Counted from the stretch's first letter, positions 56,081 through 64,000 are shown. The stretch is 64,000 nucleotides of DNA from Pseudoalteromonas rubra (GCF_005886805.2 NZ_CP045429.1:714501-778500), one strand, 5' to 3'. The notes: generated by a model not told the origin, from the letters alone. A program made the numbers and translations.

Positions 56081-57394
56081 TTATAACTCGGTATTAGCGT
56101 TTTGAGCACGCAAATGAGGTGCGTCAATAAGGGTATAAATGTGGGGGATTAACCACTTTTCGAGTGCCACCCAGCCATCTTCTACCTGCATCATGGCGAC
56201 CACTTCAAGCTGAGATTTTGGGTCGCTCCAGAATATTGTACCGCCCATACCACCCCAAAAGAAGGTGCCTTCCTGACGAAGATCGTCGGTAGCTTCTTTA
56301 ACTCCTACACCGTAACCAAAACCCACGCCTTTGTATACCCGAGGCATAAAGTGGGTGTCCAGCCCCTGCGTTTTCGAACTGAGCATAGTGTCAACCAAGT
56401 GCTCTGATAACAGGGTCTGGCCATTAAACTTCCCCTGATTGGAGAGCATAGAAACGAAGTTACTGTAATCTTGTGCTGTTGAGACCAACCCGCCACCACC
56501 CGAAAGTAACACCGGCTTGTTTAAATAGTCGCTATCTGCGCCTTTTTCACTAAAGAGAATTTTGTCTTTGTTGAATACGTAGGCTTCTTCAAAGGTTGTC
56601 GCGTCATACTCATACATATCAACCAGCCGGTGCTCGCTGCCCTTTGGCACTGAGAAATGGGTGTCTTGCATGTTGAGTGGCTCAAAAAGATGGCGTGTCA
56701 GATAGGTATCTAAAGGCAGGCCTGACACTTTTTCGATAATGGCACCTTGAATATCGCTGGCAATCGAATACTCAAAGCGTTCCCCCGGCGTAAACTTAAG
56801 GTCTATGCCAGACAGGTCATCAATCATCTCGTCCAGGGTATTGCCGCGGCTCAGTGGGTTAGCCAATAAGTAGCGAATATCAACCCAGCTTTTTAGCCCA
56901 CCGCCATAACCAAATCCGGCGGTATGCGAGAGCAAGTGATGGATGGTGACCGTATGTGGTTGTCCATCAACTTCGAGCACATCCAGCTCAGGTAAAAATT
57001 TGCGAATATCATCCGTTAAAGCGATCTGACCTCTGTCTACTAACTGTAATAAAGCCACTGAAGTGATGGGTTTACTCATTGAAAAAATACGGAACAGCGC
57101 ATCTTTTGACATCGGCTTGGATTTCTTGACGTTTACTTTGCCGTACGCATTGTAATGTACCAGTTTATTTTGGTGTTTCACCATCAGCACTAAACCCGGT
57201 AAGTGGTGCTCTGCGAGTAAGTGCTCTATGTGTGTATCGAGCGTGTGTGAGGCCGTGTGCGCTGCGATTGGCGCCGTGGTTTTGGTAACTGTTACGTCAG
57301 ACGCTGTCACCGTATGTGATGCCAGGCTGAATAGGGCCGCGGAGATCAGTGTTGTCAGTGCGCCTTGTTTTGGCTTGATAGTCTTTGTACGCAT
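56081..57394 (-). CDS. Exported serine hydrolase, beta-lactamase/DD-peptidase class C-like
   Basis: 437 residues with a signal peptide (cut near TVTAS, about residue 32). The SxxK catalytic motif is at Ser105-Met-Ser-Lys108 in FSMSKPITSVALLQL; the family block HHLLSHTAGFGYGG and the YxN-like Tyr in GERFEYSIASDIQGA follow. The C-terminal strand FFWGGMGGTIFWSDP takes the place of the KTG triad. These are the marks of EstB/penicillin-binding-protein-like hydrolases, which may be esterases, D-aminopeptidases or transpeptidase relatives; beta-lactamase activity should not be assumed. Its operon with a two-component system suggests a regulated envelope function. Confidence 0.88.
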   Translation of the reverse strand: MRTKTIKPKQGALTTLISAALFSLASHTVTASDVTVTKTTAPIAAHTASHTLDTHIEHLLAEHHLPGLVLMVKHQNKLVHYNAYGKVNVKKSKPMSKDALFRIFSMSKPITSVALLQLVDRGQIALTDDIRKFLPELDVLEVDGQPHTVTIHHLLSHTAGFGYGGGLKSWVDIRYLLANPLSRGNTLDEMIDDLSGIDLKFTPGERFEYSIASDIQGAIIEKVSGLPLDTYLTRHLFEPLNMQDTHFSVPKGSEHRLVDMYEYDATTFEEAYVFNKDKILFSEKGADSDYLNKPVLLSGGGGLVSTAQDYSNFVSMLSNQGKFNGQTLLSEHLVDTMLSSKTQGLDTHFMPRVYKGVGFGYGVGVKEATDDLRQEGTFFWGGMGGTIFWSDPKSQLEVVAMMQVEDGWVALEKWLIPHIYTLIDAPHLRAQNANTEL

Positions 57395-57755
57395 GGTGTT
57401 TCCTTGAATTGGGTGGTTGTTAGCTGTTGAGTCACAGATTAAATCAACCCAGGTAAACTCAATGTAAAATGGCTAACGTCACTGCGAGAAAATCATACAT
57501 TTGCTTTGAGAGCCGCGTATGGGAAGGTAAGTCAGCGTTTGTTGAAGCTTATATGTTGATGAAAAACAAAGTATACAACTGAGTGGGGGCTTGAGAGATA
57601 AGGAGCTTTCTGGGCATATCCAGGCAACGCGCGGTAGTTATGGGTGGCACTGGCCTTTTCTTCGCGGATCAGGGCTATCAGGTTCAGTCCCTCGTGCATG
57701 CTCCTTGAAAGATGTGTATTTGAGCCCCGTCTGACCGTTGTTGATTTGAATATGT
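57395..57755. other. Intergenic region of 361 bases
   Basis: Lies between the serine hydrolase and the LysR gene, both on the minus strand, so it holds the promoter of the hydrolase operon and the end of the LysR transcript. A minus-strand ORF of about 55 codons begins at 57699 with AAGGAG only one base before the ATG; its composition is not convincing. No terminator, riboswitch or repeat was recognised. Confidence 0.4.
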
Positions 57756-58658
57756 TTACTTTGCCGGTGTATCCATTAGCTCACTTAACCCTGTTTTAAG
57801 GTGTGATAGGAGCGCAGTGACTTTTTTCTGCGGGTATTTACGACCTGAGTAAAATGCATATAACACCAGATCTTCCGGCTCATGGTCTAACGTGAGCTCC
57901 ACTAAAGTGCCTGCCTCCAGCTCTGCCTGGCACATATGTCGCGGTAAAATGGCAAAGCCCAGTCCCTGGATTGCGGCAGCTTTGGCCATGTGGCCACTAT
58001 TCACTTTATAACTGGATTGCACATGCAAGGTTCTATTGTGTTTGAATCGCCACGGGGTGCCCTGTAGCGCGGTCAGGCTGGTAATACAGGGCACTTTACT
58101 GAGTGTATCCAGCGAGTGCACATGTGCATGACGGTGCAGCAGCTCAGGTGCACCCACAACACAGCTGGGCAGATGCAGAAGGGCTTGCGCTACCCAGCCC
58201 GAGTCTTCCAGTGTGCCCCGGCCAAAGCGCACCACCAAATCTAATCCCTCCAGCATGCCTTCAGTGGGGTTTAATTGTGTATCACAACTGAGTTGTATAT
58301 CAGGGTGTTGGTGGCAGAAATTGGCAATAAGCGTTGCCAGTACAGGCAAATCTGGCATGACCAGATTGAGGTGGCCAGACAACGCGTCATGGTGCTGAGA
58401 TACCTCTGTCAGTGCATCATCCATTGTGTGAATGAGCGGCTTAAGTGTCAGATAAAGTTGTTTGCCTGCCGCTGTCGGGCGCATTTTTCGCGTTGTTCGC
58501 TCCAGCAGCCGGGTGTTTAAGTGTTGCTCCAGCTGGGCCACATGGCGGCTGATATTGGATGTGGGCAGCTGGCGATGTTGTGCAGCCTGCTTAAAGCTTA
58601 ACTTTTCATAGACTGCCGCAAAGCTCAATAGCCACTGAATATCAGTCCTTTCGATCAT
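57756..58658 (-). CDS. LysR-type transcriptional regulator
   Basis: 300 residues: N-terminal winged helix-turn-helix (LLSFAAVYEKLSFKQAAQHRQLPTSNISRHVAQLEQHLNTRLLERTTRKM, split here by key residues), then a LysR_substrate domain (about 90-290) with LDLVVRFGRGTLEDSGWVA and IQGLGFAILPRHMC. It is closest in pattern to the aromatic/DsdA-type LTTRs that act beside a target gene. Divergent from the FAD monooxygenase at 58759, whose promoter region holds a T-N11-A-type inverted repeat. It probably controls that gene and itself, with a ligand related to the enzyme's substrate. Confidence 0.92.
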   Translation of the reverse strand: MIERTDIQWLLSFAAVYEKLSFKQAAQHRQLPTSNISRHVAQLEQHLNTRLLERTTRKMRPTAAGKQLYLTLKPLIHTMDDALTEVSQHHDALSGHLNLVMPDLPVLATLIANFCHQHPDIQLSCDTQLNPTEGMLEGLDLVVRFGRGTLEDSGWVAQALLHLPSCVVGAPELLHRHAHVHSLDTLSKVPCITSLTALQGTPWRFKHNRTLHVQSSYKVNSGHMAKAAAIQGLGFAILPRHMCQAELEAGTLVELTLDHEPEDLVLYAFYSGRKYPQKKVTALLSHLKTGLSELMDTPAK

Positions 58659-58668
58659 TTACTATCTC

Positions 58669-58713
58669 ATAAAATGGGATTTATAAAGCCATTTTATCAT
58701 ATTTATCCCATTT
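58669..58713. promoter_or_regulatory. Probable LysR operator between the divergent genes
   Basis: ATAAAATGG (58669-58677) and CCATTTTAT (58690-58698 within one base) form a perfect inverted repeat with an 11-base gap, the LTTR T-N11-A layout. A further copy, ATCCCATTT at 58705-58713, pairs with AAATGGGAT at 58672-58680. The two overlapping palindromes lie in the 100-base divergent promoter. Confidence 0.6.
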
Positions 58714-58758
58714 AGCTGCTTTGTCACACTGCACTCAAGATATTGAATGGAGTGAATA

Positions 58759-59871
58759 ATGCAGAAAAAGCGAATTGCGATTATAGGGGCTGGCGTTGCT
58801 GGTATGGCACTGGCTCTGCTGGCAAGCAAACAAGGGCATGAGGTGCAGGTGTACGAGCGTGCAGCCGCGCACAGGGTGATGGGAGCTGGCGTCACGTTGT
58901 GGCCTAACGCGATGTTTGTGTTAGAGCAAATGGGGTTAGCATCGGACATCATTCGAGCCGGTGGAACACCCGAGTTTGTGTGTCAGTATGACCGCAGTGG
59001 CAACCGGCAAAATGCGCTGGATATTGATGAGTTAAATCGGCTCAGTGGTCACGCGACCGTGACCATATTGCGCCGTGATTTGATCCACGTATTGGGTGAC
59101 GCACTAAGCGCGCAGGGGGTATCTATTGCATTTGCAACCACAGTGACTGAGCAGGATATAGATAAGCTCAGGCAGACATATGATTTAGTCGTTGGTGCTG
59201 ATGGGAGAATGCATTCGGTGGCGCGTGAGGCGCTATTTACTTCGCCAGTTTCACCGTGCTACCAGGGATTTATCAATGTGATAGGGATCAGTCAGCTTGA
59301 ACCTGGCACCTTACCAAACAGTATTGGCGACTTCCGTTATCCTGGTGAACGTTTCGGCATTGTGCCCGTAAAGCCTCAAACGTGTTATTGGGCAGGGGCG
59401 TGGCGCACACCGCTCGATAAAAGTTGTAGTCAGCGCGACTGGCTGTGCGAGTTAAAGCAGCGATTTGGCGGATGGACTGAAGCGGTTCAATCTGTTTTGA
59501 GGCATGCTGAGCCGGGATCTGTCAGGGCTATTTTTGTGCATGATTTAGATCCACTTCCATACTGGCATAAAGGCAATGTCGTTGTAATAGGTGATGCGGC
59601 GCACGCTGCATTACCGACTTCAGGGCAAGGGGCGTGTCAGGCACTGGAAGATGCCTGGTTGTTGAGCTGCCTGATGTCACAGCAGCACGATCTCAGCGTG
59701 GTACTCGGCAGGTTTTATCAGCTGCGGATTGAAAAAGTGACAATGGCCCAGAACGCTGGTCGGCAATTAGCGCAGCAGCTTTTTTCCGGACACCGTGAGG
59801 AATCGACTGCGCCGTCAGGCGTATCTCTTGCCCAGCTGAGCCAGTTATGGATGCAGGGGCTGAATGCATAG
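58759..59871 (+). CDS. FAD-dependent aromatic monooxygenase
   Basis: 370 residues of the p-hydroxybenzoate hydroxylase (group A) type. The FAD-binding GxGxxG is in IAIIGAGVAGMALALLASKQGHEVQVYERA, the DG block in LVVGADGRMHSVARE, and the second FAD motif in VVIGDAAHAALPTSGQGACQALEDAW. Such enzymes hydroxylate phenolic or urate-like substrates with NAD(P)H; urate hydroxylase (HpxO) and salicylate hydroxylase are near relatives. No catabolic partner genes are nearby, so the substrate cannot be named. GGAGTG lies before the ATG. Divergent from a LysR regulator. Confidence 0.88.
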   Translation: MQKKRIAIIGAGVAGMALALLASKQGHEVQVYERAAAHRVMGAGVTLWPNAMFVLEQMGLASDIIRAGGTPEFVCQYDRSGNRQNALDIDELNRLSGHATVTILRRDLIHVLGDALSAQGVSIAFATTVTEQDIDKLRQTYDLVVGADGRMHSVAREALFTSPVSPCYQGFINVIGISQLEPGTLPNSIGDFRYPGERFGIVPVKPQTCYWAGAWRTPLDKSCSQRDWLCELKQRFGGWTEAVQSVLRHAEPGSVRAIFVHDLDPLPYWHKGNVVVIGDAAHAALPTSGQGACQALEDAWLLSCLMSQQHDLSVVLGRFYQLRIEKVTMAQNAGRQLAQQLFSGHREESTAPSGVSLAQLSQLWMQGLNA

Positions 59872-59928
59872 CATAGGGAATTGAAATAGGCCTGCTGGCG
59901 TTGCAAGAGGGGGCTATCTTAAAGATGG

Positions 59929-60186
59929 TTATTCTGGCGGGTCACCGGGCACTTCTTTACGCTTACGCTGCTCTTGTTTCGCCTTTGCCACATTTTTAAA
60001 TACGGGCGGTGGAATAGGAAACAAAGACAGCAATGGAAAGATTGCCATCACCAGATAAGCGGCTTTGGGCATCCCTTTGGCCCATTTCACTATCCTGATC
60101 AGACACCAGAGGCTGAGCACACTCATTGTGAGAATCAGCCCTGCTTTTAGTATTATCTGTATCAGGGTCAGGTCGTCGTTGTTCAT
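59929..60186 (-). CDS. Small membrane protein of unknown function
   Basis: 85 residues with two hydrophobic segments (about 8-30 and 44-62), a basic link between them (RIVKWAKGMPK) and a charged C-terminal tail (AKAKQEQRKRKEVPGDPPE). No family is recognised. A real gene is favoured by the membrane topology, positive-inside charges and coding-like composition. It stands alone, converging on the monooxygenase gene 57 bases away and divergent from the secreted protein gene at 60501. Confidence 0.6.
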   Translation of the reverse strand: MNNDDLTLIQIILKAGLILTMSVLSLWCLIRIVKWAKGMPKAAYLVMAIFPLLSLFPIPPPVFKNVAKAKQEQRKRKEVPGDPPE

Positions 60187-60500
60187 CAGCGTTATTCCTT
60201 TTGCTTAATTAATCTTCTTAATAGGTACGCGCTGACTAAAAGTCAAGCGGCTTGTATTGTACTGAGATTGTTCAGAAAATCTGATTATGGTGTTTTTATG
60301 GTACTAAATTAATCCATTGTTCTTATTTTTTTGTTGATTTTTTGTGTTTTGACGCGCATCATGGCCTCAGATTGCAAAGATAATAATGGAAGCACTCACT
60401 CCTAATGGAATAGGAAATCGCATCATACAGCGGAGGTAGATGTGTCATTACTTTGTGTTGTATTAGCCTGAATTTGGATGAACCGAACGAGTTTATTACC
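60187..60500. other. Intergenic promoter region with two tiny ORFs at a strong ribosome site
   Basis: 314 AT-rich bases between divergent genes. A strong site, GGAGGTAG, lies at 60432 directly before ATG (60440), which opens an eight-codon ORF (MCHYFVLY and stop); a GTG two bases on opens a nine-codon ORF. The secreted protein's best start (60501) has only a weak site. No terminator or repeat seen. Confidence 0.4.
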
Positions 60501-61997
60501 ATGCTAAAAACATCACTTTCTTTGATTGCCCTGGTGGCGTCTTCTGTTTCTTACGCGAACACTTGTAGTGGCCAGCTATATGGCATTAATGCGGGTCGTG
60601 GCGATGTGGGGATTTTATTTGGTCTGAATGAACAAGATAACAGTGCCTATGCACAAACGCTGGCGGAATTTAGTGCCTCAGCATTGGCTTATGACCCGGC
60701 CAGCAAACGTATGTATTATGTGTCAGCGCCCAGACCGTTTGAATATCAGGTTGACGTGAGTCACCTTAACCTCAGTGCAGAGCAGTTAACGCACCTTCCA
60801 ATAGAGGGCAAGCGCTTTAAATATTTGCGCCTGGCATACTATGATTTTGCTACCGATACGCACACGCTGGTGGGCAGAACCTCTCAGGTGCTGAGTATGG
60901 TGTATGATCCCGAGCGCGATGCGCTGCTGGGCACCGATTTTAAAAAGCTCTATGAAATAAATAAAAACACGGGTGAAGCGACAGAGCTGGGTGCACTGGG
61001 CTCGCTCAAAGGCAAGTTTCGTGGCGACTTAGTGATCCAAAATGGCAACTGGTATTTGATCACCAGTCGCAGTGTTTATCAGATAGATAAAACCACCTTC
61101 GAGGCCACTAAACTGGCGAACCATAGCCTGACCGCAGCCACAGGGGCTGCGTTAAATCAGGCCGGTGAAGTGGTTGTCAGCCGTACCTTGATCAACGATT
61201 ATGGGCATGTGAATCGCTCCAAGCTATACAAACTCAACCCTCAGTCGGGTAACACCTGTTTACTGGCTACGGTGCCCGTGCGGCTCAACGATTTGGCAGT
61301 CAATACCGATCAGGCTGTGGCCTGTTACACCACACCCAGTTGTGAAACTGATCCTGAACCGACCTTCACGGTCGAAGCAATCACGGATACGGTATCGGAA
61401 GGGGGGCAGCTCGAATATCAAGTAGCTTTAAGTAATGCCTATTATCAGGATGTGACGCTCGACGTCAGTGTGCTGGATGACACTACCTCTGCCGGCGATT
61501 ACACCTCGCCATCTGCCAGCGTCACGATTGCTGCGGGCGAAACCAGTGCGACCATTAATATTGCCACCCTGGATGATGCCAACCATGAAGACAGCGAGGC
61601 GCTGACCTTAGTGGTTGAGGGGGCAACATATACCAGTGGTTCCGCGTCTGTGTCGGGCACCATAGAAGACAATGACCCGGCTTGTACGCCGGATAACTAC
61701 ACCCGTATTCATTATCAGTTTGTCAGCGAAAGCGCAGGCTACAATAATGACTGGGGTATCCGGGTGAATGGTAGCTATGTGAAATTGCTGGACGAATACG
61801 GTGGCGCAGGCAGTTATGATGTCATTGAAGGGGCCAGTTATGACTATGTGTTATCCATTAATGGCAATTCTAACCAGCTGACCACCAATTATCGTGTTTA
61901 TGGAGATAAGCAGTACTGGGAAGATCAAAACGACCGCGACTATAACGACTTTATAGTGAAGGTTTGGACATCCAGTATTCAAAAAGGCTGTGACTGA
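60501..61997 (+). CDS. Secreted Calx-beta-domain protein
   Basis: 498 residues from the ATG at 60501 (the frame is open to 60453); this start gives a signal peptide (MLKTSLSLIALVASSVSYA). The mature N-terminal part (about 20-285) has repeated beta strands with ALAYDPASKRMYYVS and LSMVYDPERDALLGTDF, like a beta-propeller. A Calx-beta domain (about 300-395) has ITDTVSEGGQLEYQVAL and DDANHEDSEALTLVVEG. The C-terminus (DWGIRVNGSYVKLLDEYGG, EDQNDRDYNDFIVKV) resembles DUF4114. Calx-beta domains bind calcium in adhesion proteins; an extracellular role is likely, function unknown. Confidence 0.85.
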   Translation: MLKTSLSLIALVASSVSYANTCSGQLYGINAGRGDVGILFGLNEQDNSAYAQTLAEFSASALAYDPASKRMYYVSAPRPFEYQVDVSHLNLSAEQLTHLPIEGKRFKYLRLAYYDFATDTHTLVGRTSQVLSMVYDPERDALLGTDFKKLYEINKNTGEATELGALGSLKGKFRGDLVIQNGNWYLITSRSVYQIDKTTFEATKLANHSLTAATGAALNQAGEVVVSRTLINDYGHVNRSKLYKLNPQSGNTCLLATVPVRLNDLAVNTDQAVACYTTPSCETDPEPTFTVEAITDTVSEGGQLEYQVALSNAYYQDVTLDVSVLDDTTSAGDYTSPSASVTIAAGETSATINIATLDDANHEDSEALTLVVEGATYTSGSASVSGTIEDNDPACTPDNYTRIHYQFVSESAGYNNDWGIRVNGSYVKLLDEYGGAGSYDVIEGASYDYVLSINGNSNQLTTNYRVYGDKQYWEDQNDRDYNDFIVKVWTSSIQKGCD

Positions 61998-62002
61998 TAA
62001 GC

Positions 62003-62027
62003 TCAGGACTGCTTAGGGCAGTCCTGA
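62003..62027. terminator. Hairpin between two converging genes
   Basis: TCAGGACTGC and GCAGTCCTGA, ten perfect pairs, loop TTAGG, six bases after the stop of the Calx-beta gene. The tail (CAATCTTG) has no T run, so termination strength is doubtful. Confidence 0.5.
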
Positions 62028-62043
62028 CAATCTTGAAAGGGGG

Positions 62044-63636
62044 TTATTCTCCTTGTATAAAAGCCCTATACTCCGAGCCCAGGTGCCGTAGCAATTGCTC
62101 ACGTCGCACCTCGGTGTCATTGCCTTTCAAATAGCCTTTGATGGCATATCTTAGCGTCATAGGCTCTTTATCTTCCGGCCCGAGTATGTAATTTGCTAAT
62201 GTTTCGTCACTTTGCGTGTAGCCCAGTGCAGCCAGGTTTGCAATACCATCCATAGCCGCGGCGCGAATACTCAATTCACGAGATTCGTAGGAAGGACCAT
62301 GACTGTGATCAGAAGAGATTTTTGGTGCAAATGTGTAGTCTGGTTTGGAGATCGCAATCTCATATAGTTTGTCATTAGCCAGTGGGCTGTTCAGTTCACT
62401 CAATATATGCACCGCAGACCAGCGCCGCATCTGACCTTCAACTGTAAGTGCAGTATCATCATAGATTTTGAACAGTTCAGGCACAACGAGATGGGCGTTT
62501 TTGCGCAGGGTCTCCAGGGATTTAGCATACTGTTGATTTGCGTCTTCTCCCATACCAAATAAGTTGTTGAAGTGGGCCTCAATCATTTGCTCTAGTTGAA
62601 CGCTGCTGTAATTTATTGCACTGAGTTGAGACTGAGGATTCAAGTCTTCTGCTTCAGCAACAAGCTCGGCAGGGATCAGGCTGAATAGATCGAACGGGTA
62701 ATGTTGAATATGTACCCCTGCTTCTACCTGGATGCTTTTGGCTCTGAACTGACCGACCTGTAGCTTATTATCAGGCAAGGTTGTCAGAGTGAGGTTGGCA
62801 TCTGGTGAAAACCACACGCCGTCAAAGGTGTGAGAGAGCTTGATGTCAGTTGAACCCAGATATATGACTGCCAGTGCGCCATGCGTGCGATTATCGATAA
62901 CTGGCAGAGTCTCCAGGTCGCCATGAACGTAAAGTACGGTGTTGTTTGTGTTTTCAGGGTTGCTTTCTATTACAATTTTAGAGTTTTCACCTGCGTTGAG
63001 TGACATCAGGTGAAAAGCTCCGGGCGTTATATGCCAGCTGGAATTCGGCTTAATAGTCACATTTTGATAGCTGCCGGGTTTGCTGACCTGTTTCGCATTT
63101 TGCTTAGCGCCCGTTGCTGTCACATGGACATTGCTTTTCGGTGTGTTAATTTGCCAGTTTAATTCTTCAATGCTCATGTCCAGTGCTGCAAGTTGTCGCA
63201 GGTTTTCAGGGGAAGTCGGCAGCGGACTATTATAGTGCCTGGCATAGAACTGGGTGTTGCTCGGTGGTTTATGTGAAAAGCGCATTTCTTTAAATGCCAG
63301 TGCATGTTGCATGGCATGGCCTTCACCCGTTATATCGAGAGTTTCAAAGCTAACGACGGATCCCGGGACTTGGCGAATATTGCCCGATACCAGGTGTTCA
63401 ATTGCACTCAACTGCAATGTGTTGGACAGTTCGATAGATCTTGATGCAGTCAGCGGGACATGCTTTAACGCCATGGCATTTAATTTGAACAGCGCCACCG
63501 AGCAAGTAATATTCGCCTCTGTTACTTCGCACGTTAAAGGTTTAAGTAAATCTTCAGCGGTGGTTTTACTGCTAGCGGTTGCGCAAAATGGCAGGCCTAA
63601 TGCTGTGACCACAAACAGAAAATAGGAGTACTTCAT
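62044..63636 (-). CDS. Secreted protein with beta-rich N-terminal and helical-repeat C-terminal parts
   Basis: 530 residues from the ATG at 63636; the open frame reaches 63777 but this start gives a proper signal peptide (MKYSYFLFVVTALGLPFCATA). The N-terminal half is beta-rich; a segment at about 255-330 (GALAVIYLGSTDIKLS, FDGVWFSPDANLTLT, GQFRAKSIQVEAGVHIQHYP) resembles the polymer-forming repeats found at the end of PilX/DUF7305-type proteins. The C-terminal 150 residues look like HEAT-type helical repeats (VHILSELNSPLANDKLYEI, IRAAAMDGIANLAAL). The combination is unfamiliar. It follows the gene at 63686 on the same strand, with a hairpin between. Function unknown. Confidence 0.7.
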   Translation of the reverse strand: MKYSYFLFVVTALGLPFCATASSKTTAEDLLKPLTCEVTEANITCSVALFKLNAMALKHVPLTASRSIELSNTLQLSAIEHLVSGNIRQVPGSVVSFETLDITGEGHAMQHALAFKEMRFSHKPPSNTQFYARHYNSPLPTSPENLRQLAALDMSIEELNWQINTPKSNVHVTATGAKQNAKQVSKPGSYQNVTIKPNSSWHITPGAFHLMSLNAGENSKIVIESNPENTNNTVLYVHGDLETLPVIDNRTHGALAVIYLGSTDIKLSHTFDGVWFSPDANLTLTTLPDNKLQVGQFRAKSIQVEAGVHIQHYPFDLFSLIPAELVAEAEDLNPQSQLSAINYSSVQLEQMIEAHFNNLFGMGEDANQQYAKSLETLRKNAHLVVPELFKIYDDTALTVEGQMRRWSAVHILSELNSPLANDKLYEIAISKPDYTFAPKISSDHSHGPSYESRELSIRAAAMDGIANLAALGYTQSDETLANYILGPEDKEPMTLRYAIKGYLKGNDTEVRREQLLRHLGSEYRAFIQGE

Positions 63637-63650
63637 ACGATACCTTTTAA

Positions 63651-63668
63651 AGCCCCTTTGCAGGGGCT
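63651..63668 (-). terminator. Hairpin between the last two genes
   Basis: AGCCCCT and AGGGGCT, seven pairs around a four-base loop, in the 49-base gap between the stop at 63686 and the start at 63636. A short TTTAAAA tail follows in the direction of transcription; it could be a partial terminator or attenuator. Confidence 0.4.
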
Positions 63669-63685
63669 GAATGTTAAAACGAGCG

Positions 63686-64000
63686 TTATTTAGGGCCTGT
63701 CGCGACACAGATCCACGGAGGAGGTCCCATGTTATGTGGATTGTGACGGCATTCAACTTTAGTTGGTTGTTTACCATATTTATTCACAAAGCCAGATGTT
63801 GCTTGTGAGCGCACCGTTGATTCTACCCCGCCTGCTGCGGTGAAGGTTACTGTGTTTGATGGTTCTATAGGGCGACTTAAACCAGATGCCGTTGATTTAT
63901 TGATGATTTCAGCATCTTTGTCTGCATGATACGATGGCGGTGTAACGAAGCGGCGATTGATTGTGTAGTTTGCCTGTTGCTCAGCACTGGCCCGCATTGC
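63686..64000 (-). CDS. Uncharacterised protein, C-terminal fragment
   Basis: 105 codons to the right edge of the window. The frame is still open at 64000, so the ATG at 63997 may be internal. The visible end is polar with Thr/Ser-rich stretches (SNTVTFTAAGGVESTV) and a C-terminal pair of cysteines (VECRHNPHNMGPPPWICVA) that could form a disulfide loop, suggesting an exported protein. I do not recognise the family. It is upstream of, and on the same strand as, the gene at 62044. Confidence 0.6.
   Translation of the reverse strand, partial: AMRASAEQQANYTINRRFVTPPSYHADKDAEIINKSTASGLSRPIEPSNTVTFTAAGGVESTVRSQATSGFVNKYGKQPTKVECRHNPHNMGPPPWICVATGPK

Noticed and set aside
56081..57394. True class C beta-lactamase
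   Set aside because: The SxxK motif is present, but the YxN and KTG triads are not canonical and the protein is longer than AmpC; a related hydrolase is a safer call.
57530..57699. Minus-strand ORF of about 55 codons in the 57395-57755 gap
   Set aside because: AAGGAG is only one base from the ATG, and the encoded sequence has no recognisable fold or low-complexity feature; it may be chance.
57660..57720. TPP-riboswitch-like string (GAACCTGAT on the minus strand)
   Set aside because: The required CTGAGA element and the remaining pairing are missing, and the downstream gene is a serine hydrolase, not thiamine-related.
1..64000. CRISPR array, prophage, integron, toxin-antitoxin or restriction system
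   Set aside because: No spaced direct repeats, integrase, phage structural or restriction genes were seen; core gene order is intact through most of the window.

Overview
The window reads as a chromosomal segment of a marine gammaproteobacterium of the order Alteromonadales, most likely Pseudoalteromonas. This is inferred from gene order and protein character, not from a database search: pepA-holC-valS lies divergent from lptFG, upp sits next to uraA, yggS-proC-yggT-DUF4426-rdgB-hemW lies divergent from pilTU, rsmE-gshB-algH-ruvX are together, and tolC is followed by nudF-DUF1249-cpdA-yqiA-parE-parC. Most of the window is conserved core genome. There is no phage, integron, CRISPR array or rRNA operon.

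Layout. 1-3 kb: the start of an S8 peptidase and a soluble hybrid histidine kinase with three PAS domains. 3-11 kb: valS, holC and pepA on the minus strand, lptF and lptG on the plus strand, and an RDD membrane protein. 11-12 kb: a tRNA-Leu(CAA) gene followed by three decayed tandem copies of itself with repeated terminators. 12-16 kb: a small exported protein, a short BLUF blue-light receptor, upp-uraA and a solute-binding-like periplasmic protein. 16-23.4 kb: a copper/silver efflux operon (His/Met-rich protein, DUF411 protein, outer-membrane channel, CusB-like adaptor with two fused CusF-like domains, CusA-like pump). 23.4-26.6 kb: a Tat-exported TRAP-type binding protein divergent from a histidine kinase, with no TRAP permease or response regulator nearby. 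26.6-32.9 kb: a DUF885 lipoprotein and the hemW-to-yggS operon. 32.9-36 kb: pilT-pilU and a second solute-binding-like protein. 36-40.3 kb: rsmE-gshB-algH-ruvX, an unknown protein and a DUF350 membrane protein. 40.3-46.3 kb: glnE, a TcpQ-domain protein, an LpxL-type acyltransferase and tolC. 46.5-53.2 kb: nudF to parC.

53.2-64 kb is the accessory part. It holds a remnant of a broken gene beside a 162-bp MITE-like element that carries a 20-codon ORF with a good ribosome binding site. After it come a lipoprotein, a serine hydrolase with its own two-component system, a LysR regulator divergent from an FAD monooxygenase with a clear operator-like inverted repeat, and several secreted proteins of unknown function. 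The last gene runs off the right edge.

Functionally the window joins envelope biogenesis (LptFG, LpxL, TolC), twitching motility (PilTU), chromosome segregation (ParCE), nitrogen control (GlnE), cAMP turnover (CpdA) and metal efflux with several orphan sensory modules. I did not find a convincing new defence or biosynthetic system. The best leads are the decayed tRNA-terminator array, the MITE with its micro-ORF, the orphan TRAP-binding-protein/kinase pair, the CusB-CusF-CusF fusion and the uncharacterised secreted operon at the right edge.
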